Source: Limnobacter sp. 130 (lineage in GTDB: Bacteria > Pseudomonadota > Gammaproteobacteria > Burkholderiales > Burkholderiaceae_B). Taken from it: a DNA stretch of 64,000 nt. The DNA is taken from contig NZ_LR732328.1 of NCBI RefSeq assembly GCF_902506325.1, positions 1,051,071 through 1,115,070 on the forward strand, given 5' to 3'. Of the stretch, positions 45,734-54,184 are shown in pieces. The notes below the pieces were generated by a model that saw only the letters and a list, made by a program, of their open reading frames with translations, was not told where the DNA came from and ran no database searches. Within the stretch, counting starts at the first letter, position 1, and the number at the start of each line of letters is the position of its first letter. A program made the position numbers and the translations under genes.

Positions 45734-46991
45734 TATTCGCACCCGGAAGCAGACCGGAAAACTGTACCTGGACTTTTACTTCGATGGCGCGCGTTACAGG
45801 GAGCAAACCGCCCTGCCCGACACACCAGAGAACCGCACCAAGCTCGGTAAACTTGCTGACAAACTTGAGCGGGAAATTGCCCGAGGCAAATTCAACTACG
45901 CCGAGTTCTTTGGCAAACCTGCCAAGGAACCCCGCGTAAAGGCCTCTGATGCGTATCCGAGACCTGGTGGCCATCATCGTAACTCTGGCGTAGAGGTAGC
46001 CAGTCAAGTGAATGCCCCTGCGGTGCAGACACCCACTTTCTCGGAGTTCTTGGATATCTGGCGAAATGAAAACTTCGTGCAGTTTCGAAAGAGTTACCAA
46101 AGAACTGTAGAAGACATCTTCAAGGCCCACTTGGTGCCCAAGTTTGGGAATACGAGGGTCGGAGACATTCGACGGGAAGACCTTTTAACCTTTCGCTCAG
46201 TCCTCGCCAAAGCACCGGGGCGTAAAGGTTTAACGATGTCTCCCAAGCGAGTGAACGCCGTCATGGCACTGTTAAGTCAGGTCATGAGTGAAGCCTCCGA
46301 CCGGTACCACTTTACCAATCCGTACCAAAACATCAAGTCTCTTCGCTTACGTAAACCCGATGTGGAGCCTTTTACCTTGCAAGAGGTGAACCTGATTCTG
46401 AACACGGTTCGTGAAGACATGCGCAATTACTACATTGTGCGGTTTTTCACGGGCATGCGGACGGGCGAAATTGATGGGCTGAAATGGAAGTACGTTGATT
46501 TGGAACGCCGCCAAATTCTGATCCGCTCGACCATTGTCGCTGGGATCGAGGAAGAAGACGGCAAGACCTACGACTCCATACGGGACATTGAAATCTCAGA
46601 AGTCGTCTGCCAAGCCTTGAAACGGCAGCGGCTTGTGACTTATCGCAAAAGTGACTATGTGTTTTGCAACAGCGTGGGCCAACCTCTGGACCACAACAAC
46701 GTCACCAAAAGGGTTTGGTATCCCCTACTTCGCCACCTTGGGCTTGCACGCAGGCGCCCTTACATAACCCGCCACACAGCGGCCACCTTGTGGCTTGCTG
46801 CCGGTGAAAACCCACTTTGGATTGCCAGACAGCTGGGGCACAGCTCAACCGAGATGCTCTACAAAGTGTACGGCAGATTTGTTCCCAACCTGACACGCCT
46901 TGATGGCTCGGCTTTTGATCGATTGCTGGCCACCAACACCAACATTGGTGAACTGGGCAACGCTTTGCAACTGGAGGTGAAAAATGGGTAA
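45726..46991 (+). CDS. Tyrosine recombinase/integrase with arm-binding (DUF3596) domain
   Basis: The 421-residue protein (start at 45726, MASIRTRKQTGK) has an N-terminal arm-DNA-binding domain of the DUF3596 type (TGKLYLDFYFDGARYRE), a SAM-like core-binding domain (around 115-215) and a catalytic domain. Catalytic residues seen: Arg in GMRTGEIDG, the RHT box in YITRHTAATL, His in QLGHSS and the nucleophile Tyr in EMLYKVYGRF. It is an intact phage/island-type integrase. It overlaps both its neighbours by 8 bases, so the three genes form one operon. Confidence 0.93.
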   Translation: MASIRTRKQTGKLYLDFYFDGARYREQTALPDTPENRTKLGKLADKLEREIARGKFNYAEFFGKPAKEPRVKASDAYPRPGGHHRNSGVEVASQVNAPAVQTPTFSEFLDIWRNENFVQFRKSYQRTVEDIFKAHLVPKFGNTRVGDIRREDLLTFRSVLAKAPGRKGLTMSPKRVNAVMALLSQVMSEASDRYHFTNPYQNIKSLRLRKPDVEPFTLQEVNLILNTVREDMRNYYIVRFFTGMRTGEIDGLKWKYVDLERRQILIRSTIVAGIEEEDGKTYDSIRDIEISEVVCQALKRQRLVTYRKSDYVFCNSVGQPLDHNNVTKRVWYPLLRHLGLARRRPYITRHTAATLWLAAGENPLWIARQLGHSSTEMLYKVYGRFVPNLTRLDGSAFDRLLATNTNIGELGNALQLEVKNG

Positions 46992-47814
46992 GTCCAGCTT
47001 TTTTGGTGAAACAACCACCGCAGTGCAAGGGATTGTCACTGGATCATGGGTCAGTGAATTTGAACACGATGGCCAGGTGAGCTATTGCTTACAGACCGAG
47101 GTCTACGATTCTTGGCACGTTCATTATTTTCATGTGTACACCTTGGTACCGGCAAAAAGGATAGAAGTGGGACGATTTGTTCTGATTCATCCTTTGGGCA
47201 AGAAACGACAGGCTGATCCAATATTCGACACCGAAGCGATCTTCAATGAAACCAGCTTTGGTATCGAGCACAATCCATTTGATTTCTTGCCAGCAAGGAC
47301 CAAGGAGCAGCAAAAGTCCAAGGGAGTGTTGGTTTGGTCTTACTCCCATCTTCAAGCCGAGTTGAAAGAGGTCGTCCTACGGGTCATTCAATTAAGACCG
47401 GATCTTTTTGTATCGTCTCTCGCAACTCCAGGCCTGCTTCAGATAATCAGCGAAACCAGTGAAAAACACTCAAAACGGGTTCCCTTGCGTATGGCATCGG
47501 AAGATGACGAGGTTTCAATGGAATCGCAGCCAATGCACTTCGCACCAATCGCGGCTTTTTTGCAGATGTTTTGCAAAGCCAACCGAAACTTTTGTACCGG
47601 GTGGCCTCAGGGCGTGCGGGTTTCATTTTCGGGGTTTTGGCAGTTCAGCAACCTGCGGCCTGGCGATGAGAGATTGTTAGCGAACGCGCAGGAGCTGCTG
47701 CACTCGGTTGGACAGATCCTCGAGGAGCACGGTTTTCAGAAGGCTCCGGATTTCATTAGAGTCAATGAAAAGTACTTTCTAATGGCCGCTCTTGAGCGAT
47801 ACAGGGAATGCTAA
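46984..47814 (+). CDS. Uncharacterised protein coupled to the integrase gene
   Basis: The 276-residue protein was not recognised. The N-terminal ~75 residues look like a small beta domain (AVQGIVTGSWVSEF, then VGRFVLIHPLGKKRQ), possibly OB-like; the rest is helical. Its start overlaps the integrase stop by 8 bases with a GGAGG site, so it is translated with the integrase and is probably part of the element's core. No catalytic motif, signal peptide or membrane segment is visible. Confidence 0.7.
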   Translation: MGKSSFFGETTTAVQGIVTGSWVSEFEHDGQVSYCLQTEVYDSWHVHYFHVYTLVPAKRIEVGRFVLIHPLGKKRQADPIFDTEAIFNETSFGIEHNPFDFLPARTKEQQKSKGVLVWSYSHLQAELKEVVLRVIQLRPDLFVSSLATPGLLQIISETSEKHSKRVPLRMASEDDEVSMESQPMHFAPIAAFLQMFCKANRNFCTGWPQGVRVSFSGFWQFSNLRPGDERLLANAQELLHSVGQILEEHGFQKAPDFIRVNEKYFLMAALERYREC

Positions 47815-47982
47815 ACAGCCAAGACAGTAGGTTATCAGCGCTTGATTTTCCATGCAGGAAAGACTTTCCTGTGTGGATTTTTTCTTTGCGGAAACGAAAT
47901 TGGGGATAGGTTAAAAAAGCACCGTTAGGGCGGGCTCAGTAATTTTCTGATGGACGCTGCGAAACAGATCGCATAATATAAA

Positions 47983-48002
47983 TACTGTTTTTATATACAG
48001 CA
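47983..48002 (+). promoter_or_regulatory. LexA (SOS) box
   Basis: TACTGTTTTTATATACAGCA matches the proteobacterial LexA consensus, with perfect CTGT-N8-ACAG half-sites and an AT-rich spacer. It ends 7 bases before the ATG at 48010, so LexA bound here would block transcription or initiation. Confidence 0.85.
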
Positions 48003-48009
48003 CTTAATT

Positions 48010-48351
48010 ATGCTCTTTAACCTCACTCTGCTTCGCGAACGCGGCAAACGCCTGGATGCTCCAAGCGTAATCCACGATGATGCGGTCATCAAAAGTAACC
48101 AGGATGGCAAATTCATGTCTTTAAGCGTGAATTCCTACTACGGCGGGGTGAGTCGAGCACCAGGCCTTTATGAAGCAAAATTGATGAAATTCAATGCTGA
48201 TGAAATTGTGTTCCTCGGATTCGAAACGGTGGAGGGGCGAGCCTATGTTCAAGAATGGAAATTGACACCATCGAAAGTGTCTTCAACCTGGCATGTCGTG
48301 AGAAATGAAGAGATGTCGACGCATCACACCCAGCGGTTGATGGATGCTTAA
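48010..48351 (+). CDS. Small SOS-box-controlled protein of unknown function
   Basis: The 113-residue product (MLFNLTLLRERGKRL...) was not recognised. It is a compact mixed alpha/beta sequence without signal peptide, membrane segment or catalytic motif. Placed behind a consensus LexA box, it should be induced by DNA damage. Its stop is 6 bases from the stop of the convergent trio operon. In mobile elements SOS-induced small genes often trigger excision or inhibit the host, but no role can be assigned here. Confidence 0.72.
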   Translation: MLFNLTLLRERGKRLDAPSVIHDDAVIKSNQDGKFMSLSVNSYYGGVSRAPGLYEAKLMKFNADEIVFLGFETVEGRAYVQEWKLTPSKVSSTWHVVRNEEMSTHHTQRLMDA

Positions 48352-48357
48352 ACTGTC

Positions 48358-49155
48358 TCATTCATCAATTAGCTGCTCAATGGTTGCACTGTTTACCCTT
48401 TGCATTCCTTTTCGTTTCTTAAGACTAATGCGACAAATGAAGTTCGCAGGCTGACCGCTGCGTAACAGCTTTTCGAATCGATCCAGATAATTATTTTCTT
48501 CATCGAAAAGATATGATGGCCGAAACCTCACCGGAAATGTCTTTTGATTCACAATCACCGGATTAGTTTTGTGCCAGCGTACCGACTCAAGGACTACAGA
48601 TTGACGTCCTTTGAATCTAACTGTGGCCTGAAAACTCAACCGATGTTCTGTATCTGGGCCATTTTGCTCAATGGTTTTCAAGTGGTGATTATTTGCCCAG
48701 GACTCCGTCGTCCAATGTGAATCAAGCAAAGAGCGCAAAATAGAAAACGCTTGATATTCTTGCGGCGATAGGGATTTGAGAGGCTTGAGTTGCTGGGCCT
48801 GTAGCAGCGTTTCAAGCATCATCGGAAGCCTAGCGAATTCTTCAAGACAGCTTTTTAAAATTACCTCGATTTTTGCAGCTCGATCAACGTCGAATTGCAA
48901 CTGAAGCTGCCGAGAGGCAATAAGAACTGGTTGGTAAAAAACCTCCTCACGATGCGTACTAGGATTTATTCGATTTTCCAGGGCACCGGAAATTGTAAGC
49001 TCAGGTATGAGTGCAAAAACAGGCGATAGCACAGCGCGGACTTTTCGATCAATTTCCTCAAAATCACGACTATGTAGCTCATGAATGAACTTGCTTATCT
49101 TCATTGGCCAGAGCCAATCTAACGGAATTGCCACTTTTTCAATCGAGCGCTTCAT
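48358..49155 (-). CDS. Third protein of the recombinase trio, unknown function
   Basis: The 265-residue protein (start at 49155, MKRSIEKVAIPLDWLW) has no recognised domain. It has a helical middle and a basic C-terminal part (SLKKRKGMQRVNSATI). Its ATG overlaps the stop of the 900-residue integrase-like gene (ATGA, 4 bases), so it is translationally coupled. Position and coupling match the third, non-recombinase member of mobile trios such as GmtX, though no homology can be shown by reading alone. Confidence 0.65.
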   Translation of the reverse strand: MKRSIEKVAIPLDWLWPMKISKFIHELHSRDFEEIDRKVRAVLSPVFALIPELTISGALENRINPSTHREEVFYQPVLIASRQLQLQFDVDRAAKIEVILKSCLEEFARLPMMLETLLQAQQLKPLKSLSPQEYQAFSILRSLLDSHWTTESWANNHHLKTIEQNGPDTEHRLSFQATVRFKGRQSVVLESVRWHKTNPVIVNQKTFPVRFRPSYLFDEENNYLDRFEKLLRSGQPANFICRISLKKRKGMQRVNSATIEQLIDE

Positions 49156-51854
49156 AACTTCCCCCTCTGGTGAATATCCCAAATAACTACCTGACAAAAA
49201 AGAGCCGCTTGCAAGCAAACCCCAATCGAAGCCCTGTTGCCAGGTCTTGATCTTCTTGGTGTCAAAATGCTAATCAGCGCATTCTTTTCGCTGTTGAACG
49301 CTTTTGAAGTTGATCCTGAATTCGGCTTGAAAAGATGCAGCCGCACATGCTTTCTTCCATTGCCCCTGCAGTAACTCACTAGTGGTGCATGAAGATATGA
49401 ATATTTGAATAGATTGATTAGCTGATCACTGTCACTTTGATTTACACGTACTCCGACCTCAAAACTGCATTGCTCGGCCTGAACCCCTGACGCTTTTAGA
49501 AGCGCGATGATCTTTTTGAAACGTGGATCATTTAGCGGAACAACAAGGTGTCTTGATGTAAATATTTCACGGAGATAGAAATAGTCTTGCCCCTGGTTAA
49601 AAGGACCAGATATCAAAGCAAGTAACATGGCTTCAGTCGTGCGAGCAAAACCATGACTAAATGCTTTTTCCAACTGCGAGCAATAACGCAGAACGTCTGG
49701 GTTCCACACAGATGCCGATTCGAATCGACCGTACTGTCCAAGCGTCCAATAAAGTCGATCAAAGATTTCTCGATCGATACCAAACTGCTGAATCAGCTTG
49801 GCTTTATCAATCCCTTCAGCGCTGGTCAACTGATTCACCAGCTTAAAAACATCCAAAGGGGTCAAATCCGTAGCTGTTTTGCTCTCAGGCCAGATTTCCT
49901 CAAGACTTGGAAACTGGATCAAGGATTGGTCAAAAGGTGGAGATATTTCTTTTTCTCTATCCCCGTAGATCAGCCTGGCATGCGATCGACCGATGGAAAC
50001 ACCTCGAGAATTTCCCCGTCTAACAGTCGATTTGTAGGTATTTGCGCTCCCAAAACCTAACCAAATCCTGAAGTCCCACGATGGCAGGTATTCGCTCGGG
50101 ATCGAACTCCAGAGGTTTCTCGCAGCCAAGGCGATCAAATAATCTACACAGTGTGTGTAAGTGGTCCATGACGTGGAAAAACTCAAATGACCCAGATCTG
50201 CCACGATCGCGAAAACTGGATTGTGTTGCTGAGAATATCGGGAATGGCCGTTGAAGAGTTGCCAAAACTCGGAGGTTACTTTCGAGTGGGACAGCCAATG
50301 AAAACGCGCGCCTGGTTCACCTGTTACCACTTTCAGAATTCCGTTCAGAGTGGCTCGGAACGTTGCGCTACGATAAACGTCTTCAGTCTCGTAGTTTCCC
50401 CATAGAGATGATTTAGGGCCTGCCTGATCAATGGTGATGCGATAGGTCAGAAACTGCTCCAGCAGGCGTGCTCGATCTATGGGAATGCGCACGGTGCGCT
50501 CGCCAGCGTCAGATTTACTGTGCCGGATGGTCACCAACAATGATTGCTCAAGTTTCGATAGCTGAAAATCCCCAATCTCGAGTCGCAATAGCTCACCGAT
50601 ACGCAGTCTCACCAATGTCGCTAAAATAAGGGCTACTGAACAGTTCACCGCAAGGGTCCGATCAAGGATTGCTCGGGCTTCCTGGATCGCATCTAGAATT
50701 TCACTTGGCCAAATGAGTTCCGCCTCAATAATCCCTCTGTGGCTTCGCATCTTGGCTATGTCCGTCTCAATAGAATAAACATCCGCCAAGTACACTTTGA
50801 ACACATCTAAACCGGCATTAAGTTGTGGGGCTGATGAACCAGCAACACTCGAAGAGACTTGGAGCTCGGACGCCTTTAAGTGCTGGGTGATGAAGTCGAA
50901 GACAGATAAATGGGGGTTTAGGCTTTCGAACAAATGGCGAAAGACAAGCCGTGCATACTGTTCGATAGTGCTTGGCTTTAGCTTTGATTTGTATCGCGAA
51001 CCGCAGACAATCAAGTAGCGAACCCAGTCGAGATATATATAACCAATAGTGTCTGGTTCCAAAAGCCGTGTAACACCTGAGTCGATTCGAATCAGAATTG
51101 AGTTCCTAGACATGGAACCCTTCACATGGTTTTTAAGCCAATCTTGAACCTGCTTGGCAAACCACCAGTCAGAATCCTCCACCTGACGGTTTTGAATTCC
51201 TAAAGCCAAGGATTCATTGATTTCATCTGCGTCAGCTTTAGATCTACATTGAACACCATTGGCCCGTTTAAACACTCGTTCTTCTAAGGATGCGTACTCC
51301 AAAAACCCGGCAACTGATGCAAAAACAATCGGGAGTAAATATTGCTTTAACACGAGCGCAAACCCACCCACGAAACTTTCAGTTCGATCCTGACCCCAGA
51401 ACCATTTATCAATCCGGGTCAGTGTTTTCTTAACATCGAGTTCAACATTGCCAAGGTCAGCATGGTGTTTGGTGATTAAACGAATCGTCGCAGCGCTTAT
51501 CAAAACGTTAATCACTGCCCCGTTCTCCAGCACTACCGACACACGGCTTTCGATAGTGAGTTCTTTCTGAGAACTAGCCAAAATCGTACAAACCACCTCC
51601 TCGAGCAAATCTAGACGCAAAACCAGGTCATTAATCATTAGGCTAAGTAGCAAACGCTCAGCAATCCCTAGGCGCTGAAGTTCCTCGGTCCGAACGCGTT
51701 TCCATCTTTCAATAAATAATTTTTCAACAAAGGCTTTATTGGGCCTAATGCTTACGACTACGTCACGAAAGTCGTTTTGAGCTGCGTAAAAATAGCTGTC
51801 AACCAACTTAGTACTGTTGTCGCGCTTGCTGAAAAGAGCCACTTGCGTCATCAC
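49152..51854 (-). CDS. Large tyrosine-recombinase-like protein of the trio
   Basis: The 900-residue protein carries a tyrosine-recombinase catalytic domain in its middle (about 390-600): VRLRIGELLRL (catalytic Arg), RHSKSDAGERTVRIP (Lys region), FHWLSHSKVT (His; the usual second Arg position reads Ser), DLGHLSFSTSW (His) and TTYTHCVDY (nucleophile Tyr). Long N- and C-terminal regions of unknown function surround it. It is twice the size of ordinary integrases, as in GmtZ-like trio integrases. It starts 5 bases after the preceding gene's stop. Confidence 0.75.
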   Translation of the reverse strand: MMTQVALFSKRDNSTKLVDSYFYAAQNDFRDVVVSIRPNKAFVEKLFIERWKRVRTEELQRLGIAERLLLSLMINDLVLRLDLLEEVVCTILASSQKELTIESRVSVVLENGAVINVLISAATIRLITKHHADLGNVELDVKKTLTRIDKWFWGQDRTESFVGGFALVLKQYLLPIVFASVAGFLEYASLEERVFKRANGVQCRSKADADEINESLALGIQNRQVEDSDWWFAKQVQDWLKNHVKGSMSRNSILIRIDSGVTRLLEPDTIGYIYLDWVRYLIVCGSRYKSKLKPSTIEQYARLVFRHLFESLNPHLSVFDFITQHLKASELQVSSSVAGSSAPQLNAGLDVFKVYLADVYSIETDIAKMRSHRGIIEAELIWPSEILDAIQEARAILDRTLAVNCSVALILATLVRLRIGELLRLEIGDFQLSKLEQSLLVTIRHSKSDAGERTVRIPIDRARLLEQFLTYRITIDQAGPKSSLWGNYETEDVYRSATFRATLNGILKVVTGEPGARFHWLSHSKVTSEFWQLFNGHSRYSQQHNPVFAIVADLGHLSFSTSWTTYTHCVDYLIALAARNLWSSIPSEYLPSWDFRIWLGFGSANTYKSTVRRGNSRGVSIGRSHARLIYGDREKEISPPFDQSLIQFPSLEEIWPESKTATDLTPLDVFKLVNQLTSAEGIDKAKLIQQFGIDREIFDRLYWTLGQYGRFESASVWNPDVLRYCSQLEKAFSHGFARTTEAMLLALISGPFNQGQDYFYLREIFTSRHLVVPLNDPRFKKIIALLKASGVQAEQCSFEVGVRVNQSDSDQLINLFKYSYLHAPLVSYCRGNGRKHVRLHLFKPNSGSTSKAFNSEKNALISILTPRRSRPGNRASIGVCLQAALFCQVVIWDIHQRGKL

Positions 51855-51859
51855 AGGCC

Positions 51860-53812
51860 TCAGCCTTGAAGACCGGGCAATGGAAGTACGCCTATCTGTT
51901 TCAATAGATCCTCAGTGCTCCGAACTACATTCGTTGCGGATTCTTCCGGTGAAAGGTCAACTCCCATGTTATTGCTTGATTGAAAGATCGATCCGTGTCT
52001 TGAAATTCGATTGATCTCCACCCGCTTTAAACCACAAAGATGAGACTGAACGAAATGACGACCGAAGTTCGGTGGCAAATTAAAGCCGTGCAGATTAAGC
52101 GCATCAGACAAATGATCTGATCCCAGTCGACTCAGACCATTTCGGGTTAGGCGGAATAACAGTGGCTCAGAAGAGCCTAGCTCTAGAATTTTTGTGATGT
52201 TGTTAGGTATCTTCTCAGCGCATTCCAGTTCTCGAGATTTCCCCCAAAGTTGCTCAAGGTGTTCGATATAAAGATCCAGCTGGGCTTTTACAATCTGACC
52301 AAATGGGACCTCGACGAACTCGGTCACCTGATGGCTGTCTTTGTCGTTAAACACCACGAAATCAGCTCCAATTGAGCAACGCTTGAGGGGAAAACTTTGC
52401 GTGGGACGCAAGGCCAATGCGATTGAACACATGAATGCAGTCGCAATTGCAAATGCGTTGTGAAACGTCGCAAGCTCTGACCACTTGCTGTTTTTCGTAG
52501 GTCTTAGCGAATCAACTTGTGTTTTTAATTCAGTCCAAGCTCTAGCTATGTACTCTTTCCGAACTTGGGCAAGCGCGCCAAACCCCCGCTCAGAGCTCAT
52601 ATCAATCGATACTGTTGGTATTCCAAACGACTCTAAGACCGAACAAAATAATTTCGCGGCATCTTTCTGTTTTATATTTCTATAATATGCAGGCCCACGA
52701 GACAGCAAGCGCGGATCAGAAAATGCGAAAGCAGCCAGTACATCATCACCACACTGATTCACACCTTCAATCGACAATCGATTGCGCAGATCTGTAATTT
52801 CAGGGTTCTCTCGATTGATGTCTTTCTCAGAAACCCCTATCAACGCACCCAGATTCTTTGCATCAGGGTTTTGGGTCAAAGCATACTGAAGCGGATTCTT
52901 TAGTGCTTGTGCAATCGGCCTTGCCAAATACCACTGATCTGCTTGCTGATTTGAGTCACCATCCACGCGTCCTTTGGGCATGAACAATGACCGATTCGTA
53001 TAGATGCGTGACTCTCGAACGGACAGCCAATGAAAAGCGCCGGGCTCTGGCCAACAAGGTAAAGCCACGGTGAAACTTGGAGGACAATTGATATGTAGCG
53101 ATAGAAGCTCACAAATTGATGGGCCATCGCCCTGCTTCGCACCTTCCTGAATCTGCGTACTGGCTGCAATCAAGGTCTCTTGCGAAAAGCGCGCGTGGGT
53201 GAGTAAAACTCTCTTTTTCTGCAAGTCGTGCTCGCCATGTAAACGCATGTGATAAGCCTGCAAGCGATCGAGCGATGATCGCACGGAGCCTTCAATCAAA
53301 CAGTCCAACACCTTCTCAGATTGAGACTTGGCTCGCTCTAATGCATGCTTAACCTGAATATCAGGGCGAAACGAAAGATCTTCGAGAGGGTCGCGCTTTA
53401 CATGTTTGCTTAGAATTTGAATCAGCGTTCTAGGGTGATAGTCCCCAAGGTACATCGCTGTTAACACCAGCGCGAGATCTAACTTCTGTGAATCATTTAC
53501 CCGGCGATATGCCATCAGGCATGACAACGGCCCTTGCTCTGGAACCAGTTTGACTCCCCAGTCCTTCGACGGAAGGCATTCGAGACGATGCTTGATTTTG
53601 GTGAGAACAAAGCTTGCCTCAAGCAGCTTTGGAAAGTCGATACGTTCCTTCGCCACTCGCTCGAGGGCATCGATTAAGTTTTGAACTGCGCAGTGAAGAT
53701 CTGCCGCGCAATGCGCCAAACCAAACACTTTGATGAACCTCGAGAGGTCATGATCAGCTATGATTTGCTCGATTGATTCGTCTGTGAAAACTCTTGAATT
53801 TTCCATTTGCAT
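51860..53812 (-). CDS. Degenerate tyrosine-recombinase-like protein of the trio
   Basis: The 650-residue protein has a C-terminal region that can be read as a tyrosine-recombinase fold: ALALRPTQSFPL (Arg), VVFNDKDSHQ (Lys), NFGRHFVQSHL (Arg-His box) and ISRHGSIFQSSNN (His). No Tyr is seen where the nucleophile should be. The N-terminal ~350 residues are unassigned. Translation may start at the third codon (53806), which has AGGGG at a better distance. It leads the three-gene operon and may be an accessory or inactive partner. Similarity to GmtY-type proteins is a hypothesis. Confidence 0.65.
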   Translation of the reverse strand: MQMENSRVFTDESIEQIIADHDLSRFIKVFGLAHCAADLHCAVQNLIDALERVAKERIDFPKLLEASFVLTKIKHRLECLPSKDWGVKLVPEQGPLSCLMAYRRVNDSQKLDLALVLTAMYLGDYHPRTLIQILSKHVKRDPLEDLSFRPDIQVKHALERAKSQSEKVLDCLIEGSVRSSLDRLQAYHMRLHGEHDLQKKRVLLTHARFSQETLIAASTQIQEGAKQGDGPSICELLSLHINCPPSFTVALPCWPEPGAFHWLSVRESRIYTNRSLFMPKGRVDGDSNQQADQWYLARPIAQALKNPLQYALTQNPDAKNLGALIGVSEKDINRENPEITDLRNRLSIEGVNQCGDDVLAAFAFSDPRLLSRGPAYYRNIKQKDAAKLFCSVLESFGIPTVSIDMSSERGFGALAQVRKEYIARAWTELKTQVDSLRPTKNSKWSELATFHNAFAIATAFMCSIALALRPTQSFPLKRCSIGADFVVFNDKDSHQVTEFVEVPFGQIVKAQLDLYIEHLEQLWGKSRELECAEKIPNNITKILELGSSEPLLFRLTRNGLSRLGSDHLSDALNLHGFNLPPNFGRHFVQSHLCGLKRVEINRISRHGSIFQSSNNMGVDLSPEESATNVVRSTEDLLKQIGVLPLPGLQG

Positions 53813-54184
53813 CCCCTGATTACCCGAAGGTCATGGGGAAATGTTTTCACAGATTTGGAAATCGTGTTTTGGTTGAAAGTGCCTTTTTTTGGCACTTTCA
53901 GTAGTGAAGTCTAGTTAGCAGTAAGCCATCAAGAGATTCTTGAAGGATGGAAAGTGCCGAGTACAGGCTGAGCGATTCACCATAGCAACAGGGAATCCCC
54001 AACAGCCCAAAAGTCGCCATAAGGTAATTTTTTCAAAGTCATGAAAAAGAGTTTTCAGCGAAACGGCCATTTTATGGCACTTTCAGTACCTATTTACCTG
54101 CGATAACATTGCAACGTAGGCGTGTCGGATATCAAGTAACAAACTGACCAAGAAAAGTGGGAAATTTGCCCTAGTCGAATCATC
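53813..54184. other. Non-coding right flank of the trio element
   Basis: The 372 bases hold a perfect 10-bp inverted repeat TGAAAGTGCC-T7-GGCACTTTCA (53874-53900), a 13-bp direct repeat GGCACTTTCAGTA (53891-53903 and 54076-54088) and another GAAAGTGCC near 53950. The promoter of the trio must lie here; no gene was recognised. Confidence 0.6.
53874..53900. repeat. 10-bp perfect inverted repeat upstream of the trio
   Basis: TGAAAGTGCC and GGCACTTTCA flank seven T. The right arm continues as GGCACTTTCAGTA, which recurs at 54076-54088. It could be an attachment site, an operator of the trio, or both. Confidence 0.7.

Noticed and set aside
54062-54088. GCCATTTTATGGC palindrome as a terminator
   Set aside because: The arms are only five pairs and no T-run follows; it is better seen as part of the GGCACTTTCAGTA repeat.
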